NCBI GenBank assembly: GCA_964398215.1
Contig: CAYNNP010000238.1
Coordinates: 1-10,037, forward strand
Direction: 5' to 3'
Source: CAYNNP01 sp964398215
GTDB taxonomy: Bacteria > Planctomycetota > Planctomycetia > Pirellulales > Pirellulaceae
DNA length: 10,037 nt
Shown here: in pieces, positions 8,334 through 10,037 of the stretch
Layout: every line of letters begins with the position of its first letter
Numbering within the stretch: position 1 is the stretch's first letter
Program-made: the position numbers and the translations under genes
The notes under the pieces: model-generated
The model's input: the letters and a program-made list of their open reading frames with translations, nothing else
What the model was told of the DNA's origin: nothing
Database searches by the model: none

Positions 8334-8666
8334 AACGGCTTGTTGATTTATTTACGTGGCATATTTTTTGATCCGCTGGCGCCGGCGATAGCTGGGTTAT
8401 TGGCGGTCTGGTTGTGCTCGAAACCGGGGCTATCGCCCTGCGGCTCAAGGTTTCTGAATCATGAGTGCATCTCCTGCGTGATCTCGCCGCTCAGTTCATC
8501 CAACTCGGCGTCGACAGCGCAATGAGCCGATGGGCGATAGCGAGATAGCCCTGGTTTGGTTGCGCTAGCCTTGGGCCTTGTAGTGATAGTGCAATCGGTC
8601 GAGGCCCGTGGCTATCGCGCCAGCGGCTCACCGAAATATGCCACGCAAATGAATCAACAAGCCGTT
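8334..8666. repeat. Nested palindromic (MITE/REPIN-like) element filling the convergent gap
   Basis: The ends are imperfect inverted repeats: 8334-8366 and the complement of 8634-8666 agree at 31 of 33 bases, beginning AACGGCTTGTTGATT. Inside, a core motif near GCTATCGCNC...CGGCTCA occurs four times in alternating orientation: 8370-8392 (minus), 8429-8447 (plus), 8523-8541 (minus) and 8611-8630 (plus). The inner pair is extended by AAACC(G/A)GGGCTATC arms at 8421-8447 and 8523-8557. No credible protein is encoded; small open frames here follow the repeat. The element leaves exactly 11 bases to the stop codon of each flanking convergent gene and could act as a bidirectional terminator in RNA. 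No clear target-site duplication is visible. A non-autonomous transposable element or REP-type array is the best reading. Confidence 0.75.
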
Positions 8667-8677
8667 GAAGACTTCCG

Positions 8678-9580
8678 CTACGGTTTTTCGAGGACAAGTA
8701 ACTTGCCTCGCATGCCTGCTCGTAGCTTGTTGTTGGGGTTTGGTAGTTCAGCCCAAAGTCGGGTTTGTCCTGTTACCGGCTGAAGCTCTGGTGAAACGAA
8801 AGTAACTTCGCCGACAATCGGCTGGACTGGTGCGGGTAATTCTCCGCTCTCGACCCCACTGGGCTTCAATACAAACTTCACTGCATTGCCGACCAAGTCG
8901 CTACCGAATTTTCGACCGTCGAGGAAACACTCCACACGGACTGGGTCAAGCGAAATGATTCGCACGACTGGTTTACCAGGCTCAGCCCACTCGCCTGGTT
9001 GCACTGCTACTTCAGCAACCATGCCGCTGATACCCGAAACAATTCGGTGTCTTTCGAGTCGTGCATTTGCAATCTCAACCGCAGCTAGCTTCTCTTGCGA
9101 ATTTGCACCCGCTACATCGCGTTCATGCGTCGCTTGCTCAATCGCCAATTCTGACTGCTCGACGACCAATCGTAATTTGTCTAATTCGGTGCCACTGATC
9201 GCACCGGCAAATCGCTTGTTGGCATTTTCACTTTTGCACAACTCGCGTCGGCTGACGTCCAAAGTACTCCGAGCATAACGCTCATCGATATCGTTGTTAC
9301 TTTGCAAAACCGCTGCCGCATAGCCAGCTTTTGCCGCTTGCAACTCTGTTTGTGCTTGGCGCGAATCTAATCGCACAAGCTCTTGTCCCGCTGCGATCAT
9401 GTCCCCTTCGCGAACCGCCACAGTTGAAATCACCCCATCAATCGGGCTGGCAATGGTGGCGTTTTGCGACAGTGTTATCTGCGATTCCGCGATCGTAAGC
9501 AGAACATTGTCGTCCTGCGCGAATGCAGCTGCGGTCGGAATCAGTACGATACCAGCGAGAAAGAATTTTAGGCTGTTCAT
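8678..9580 (-). CDS. Periplasmic adaptor / membrane fusion protein (HlyD/AcrA type)
   Basis: This adaptor subunit would connect an inner-membrane transporter (RND, ABC or MFS) to an outer-membrane channel; its partner is not in the window. The ATG at 9580 has a good Shine-Dalgarno site for this window (GAGGG, 7 bases upstream). The 300 residues begin with a signal peptide ending near AAAFA (residue 21), with no lipobox Cys, so it is probably soluble periplasmic or surface-tethered by its partner. Domains in order: first lipoyl half about 43-73 (ASPIDGVISTVAVREGD), alpha-helical hairpin about 75-175 rich in Ala/Glu/Gln, second lipoyl half about 178-205 (SGISGMVAEVAVQPGEWAEP), then a beta-barrel from about 206 to the end with VTGQTRLWAELPNP and LRAGMRGKLLV. 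It is rather short for the family, lacking a long membrane-proximal domain. It stands alone, converging with the dehydrogenase gene. Confidence 0.88.
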   Translation of the reverse strand: MNSLKFFLAGIVLIPTAAAFAQDDNVLLTIAESQITLSQNATIASPIDGVISTVAVREGDMIAAGQELVRLDSRQAQTELQAAKAGYAAAVLQSNNDIDERYARSTLDVSRRELCKSENANKRFAGAISGTELDKLRLVVEQSELAIEQATHERDVAGANSQEKLAAVEIANARLERHRIVSGISGMVAEVAVQPGEWAEPGKPVVRIISLDPVRVECFLDGRKFGSDLVGNAVKFVLKPSGVESGELPAPVQPIVGEVTFVSPELQPVTGQTRLWAELPNPNNKLRAGMRGKLLVLEKP

Positions 9581-9586
9581 TTGTGA

Positions 9587-9591
9587 ACCCT
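9587..9591 (-). promoter_or_regulatory. Shine-Dalgarno site of the periplasmic adaptor gene
   Basis: On the minus strand GAGGG lies 6-7 bases before the ATG at 9580. It is worth noting because the other genes in this window show no clear ribosome-binding site, and it supports this start. Confidence 0.6.
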
Positions 9592-9613
9592 CAAAGCATC
9601 AAATCGGTTTTCA

Positions 9614-9627
9614 TTGACGCTAGTCAA
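9614..9627. promoter_or_regulatory. Dyad TTGAC-GCTA-GTCAA upstream of the adaptor gene
   Basis: This perfect 5+5 inverted repeat with a 4-base spacer lies 34 bases before the adaptor start, where a repressor site would be expected. A second perfect dyad, ACAATC-G-GATTGT, is at 9691-9703. No regulator gene is in view and short dyads also occur by chance, so a regulatory role is only a suggestion. Confidence 0.3.
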
Positions 9628-9760
9628 AGAACCAAACAAGTGAAGTATTGGCTGATCAAACAGCTTGGTTGACTTAGCTACAGCTGCTTCACAATCGGAT
9701 TGTATCGATTATCTATTTTGCAAGCGACAAGCCAGCACCCTATTTGGAGTCGGAACCAAA

Positions 9761-9955
9761 CGCGTCAGTTTTGGAGTTACGCTCCTCCGAGGTAGGCCGG
9801 ACCGAGCAAACGCTGCAATTGCCGGAACTTCGGACGCAACAGAAATGTCGTTGATAGCGTAATCTTCTGCGAAACAATGGAGGCGTTTGCGCTGTTCCGG
9901 CACGCGTCCTTGGTCCGGCCTACCCCAAGAGCAAAACTCCAAAACGCGTTAACGC
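9761..9955. repeat. Compound inverted-repeat element with GGTAGGCCGGACC arms
   Basis: Three nested pairs are visible: TTTTGGAGTTACGCTC (9769-9784) against the complement of 9929-9944, with two mismatches; GGTAGGCCGGACC (9791-9803) against a perfect 13-base complement at 9912-9924; and TGCCGGAAC (9820-9828) against a perfect complement at 9894-9902. A GCAAACGC/GCGTTTGC pair (9806-9813 and 9883-9890) is present but in a different order in the two arms. The whole is about 195 bases and carries no believable gene. It resembles dispersed intergenic palindromic repeats of planctomycetes, a statement from memory that needs a genome search. Confidence 0.65.
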
Positions 9956-9993
9956 AGGATTCGCGTTGTCCCTGGCTAACGCGTTTTGGAGTT
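9935..9993. repeat. 17-base perfect inverted repeat (AACTCCAAAACGCGTTA)
   Basis: The left arm is 9935-9951 and the right arm 9977-9993, with a 25-base loop. Together with the related copy at 9761-9778 this makes three copies of an AACGCGTTTTGGAGTT-like unit in alternating orientation. The left arm is shared with the outer arm of the preceding element, so the repeats overlap rather than sit side by side. The right arm is followed by a T-run (9997-10002), so a transcript read in the plus direction would have a stem followed by U residues. Confidence 0.6.
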
Positions 9994-10007
9994 GCGTTTT
10001 TTCCTTC

Positions 10008-10029
10008 ACCCTCCCGCTTGCGGGAGGGT
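10008..10029. repeat. GC-rich perfect hairpin at the window edge
   Basis: ACCCTCCCGC at 10008-10017 pairs perfectly with GCGGGAGGGT at 10020-10029 around two bases; in practice a 9-base stem with a CTTG loop. No T-run follows within the 8 bases left, so it is not a classical intrinsic terminator in this orientation. It may be the start of a larger dispersed repeat cut off by the window end. Confidence 0.55.
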
Positions 10030-10037
10030 CGGACGCG

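Noticed and set aside
8340..8697. Short open frames across the convergent gap (8340-8525 plus, 8491-8697 minus, 8556-8783 plus).
   Set aside because: They lie in the palindromic element or overlap the adaptor's 3' end, have no recognisable motif, and their low-complexity pattern follows the repeats.
9665..9942. Open frames of 65 and 77 residues upstream of the adaptor gene.
   Set aside because: Both are made largely of the inverted repeats, overlap each other on opposite strands and show no domain or ribosome-binding site.
1..10037. CRISPR arrays, tRNA or rRNA genes, insertion-sequence transposases, phage genes or defence systems.
   Set aside because: No regularly spaced repeats, RNA gene signatures or matching protein motifs are visible on either strand.

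Overview
The window looks like chromosomal DNA of a planctomycete, most likely of the Pirellulaceae/Rhodopirellula kind. This is inferred from content, not from a marker gene. The hints are secreted multidomain proteins mixing transglutaminase-like and sulfatase-modifying-factor-like modules, a secreted SASA esterase, weak or absent Shine-Dalgarno sites, moderate GC, and intergenic spaces packed with palindromic repeats. No rRNA, tRNA, CRISPR array, transposase or phage gene is visible.

Left half (2-5253, minus strand): three secreted proteins lie in the same direction, in transcription order (i) a TlpA-like thioredoxin-fold protein with a helical C-terminal half, (ii) a 957-residue protein with a coiled coil, a transglutaminase-like core, formylglycine-generating-enzyme (FGE/SUMF1)-like segments and a carbohydrate-binding-like C-terminus, and (iii) a SASA/sialate O-acetylesterase-like hydrolase. 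Each has its own signal peptide. The gaps are 161 and 84 bases, so a shared transcript is possible but not proven. A plausible theme is processing or binding of extracytoplasmic glycans or proteins.

Middle (5254-5686): a divergent intergenic region with spaced direct repeats and small palindromes, from which the secreted-protein genes leave to the left and the envelope genes to the right.

Right half (5687-8322, plus strand): an LptF/LptG-family permease of the lipopolysaccharide export system, followed by a WbpA-type UDP-N-acetyl-D-glucosamine 6-dehydrogenase. Both point to lipopolysaccharide or surface polysaccharide assembly. Converging on them from the other strand is a periplasmic adaptor (HlyD/AcrA-type membrane fusion protein, 8678-9580) with no transporter partner in view.

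The remaining spaces hold repeats. The convergent gap 8323-8677 is filled by one nested palindromic element of 333 bases with four alternating copies of a roughly 20-base core motif, placed exactly 11 bases from each flanking stop codon. Upstream of the adaptor, 9761-10029 is a compound of inverted repeats (GGTAGGCCGGACC arms, AACGCGTTTTGGAGTT copies, and a GC-rich hairpin) running towards the window edge. The most interesting items are the permuted-looking module order in the 957-residue protein and the two palindromic repeat systems.
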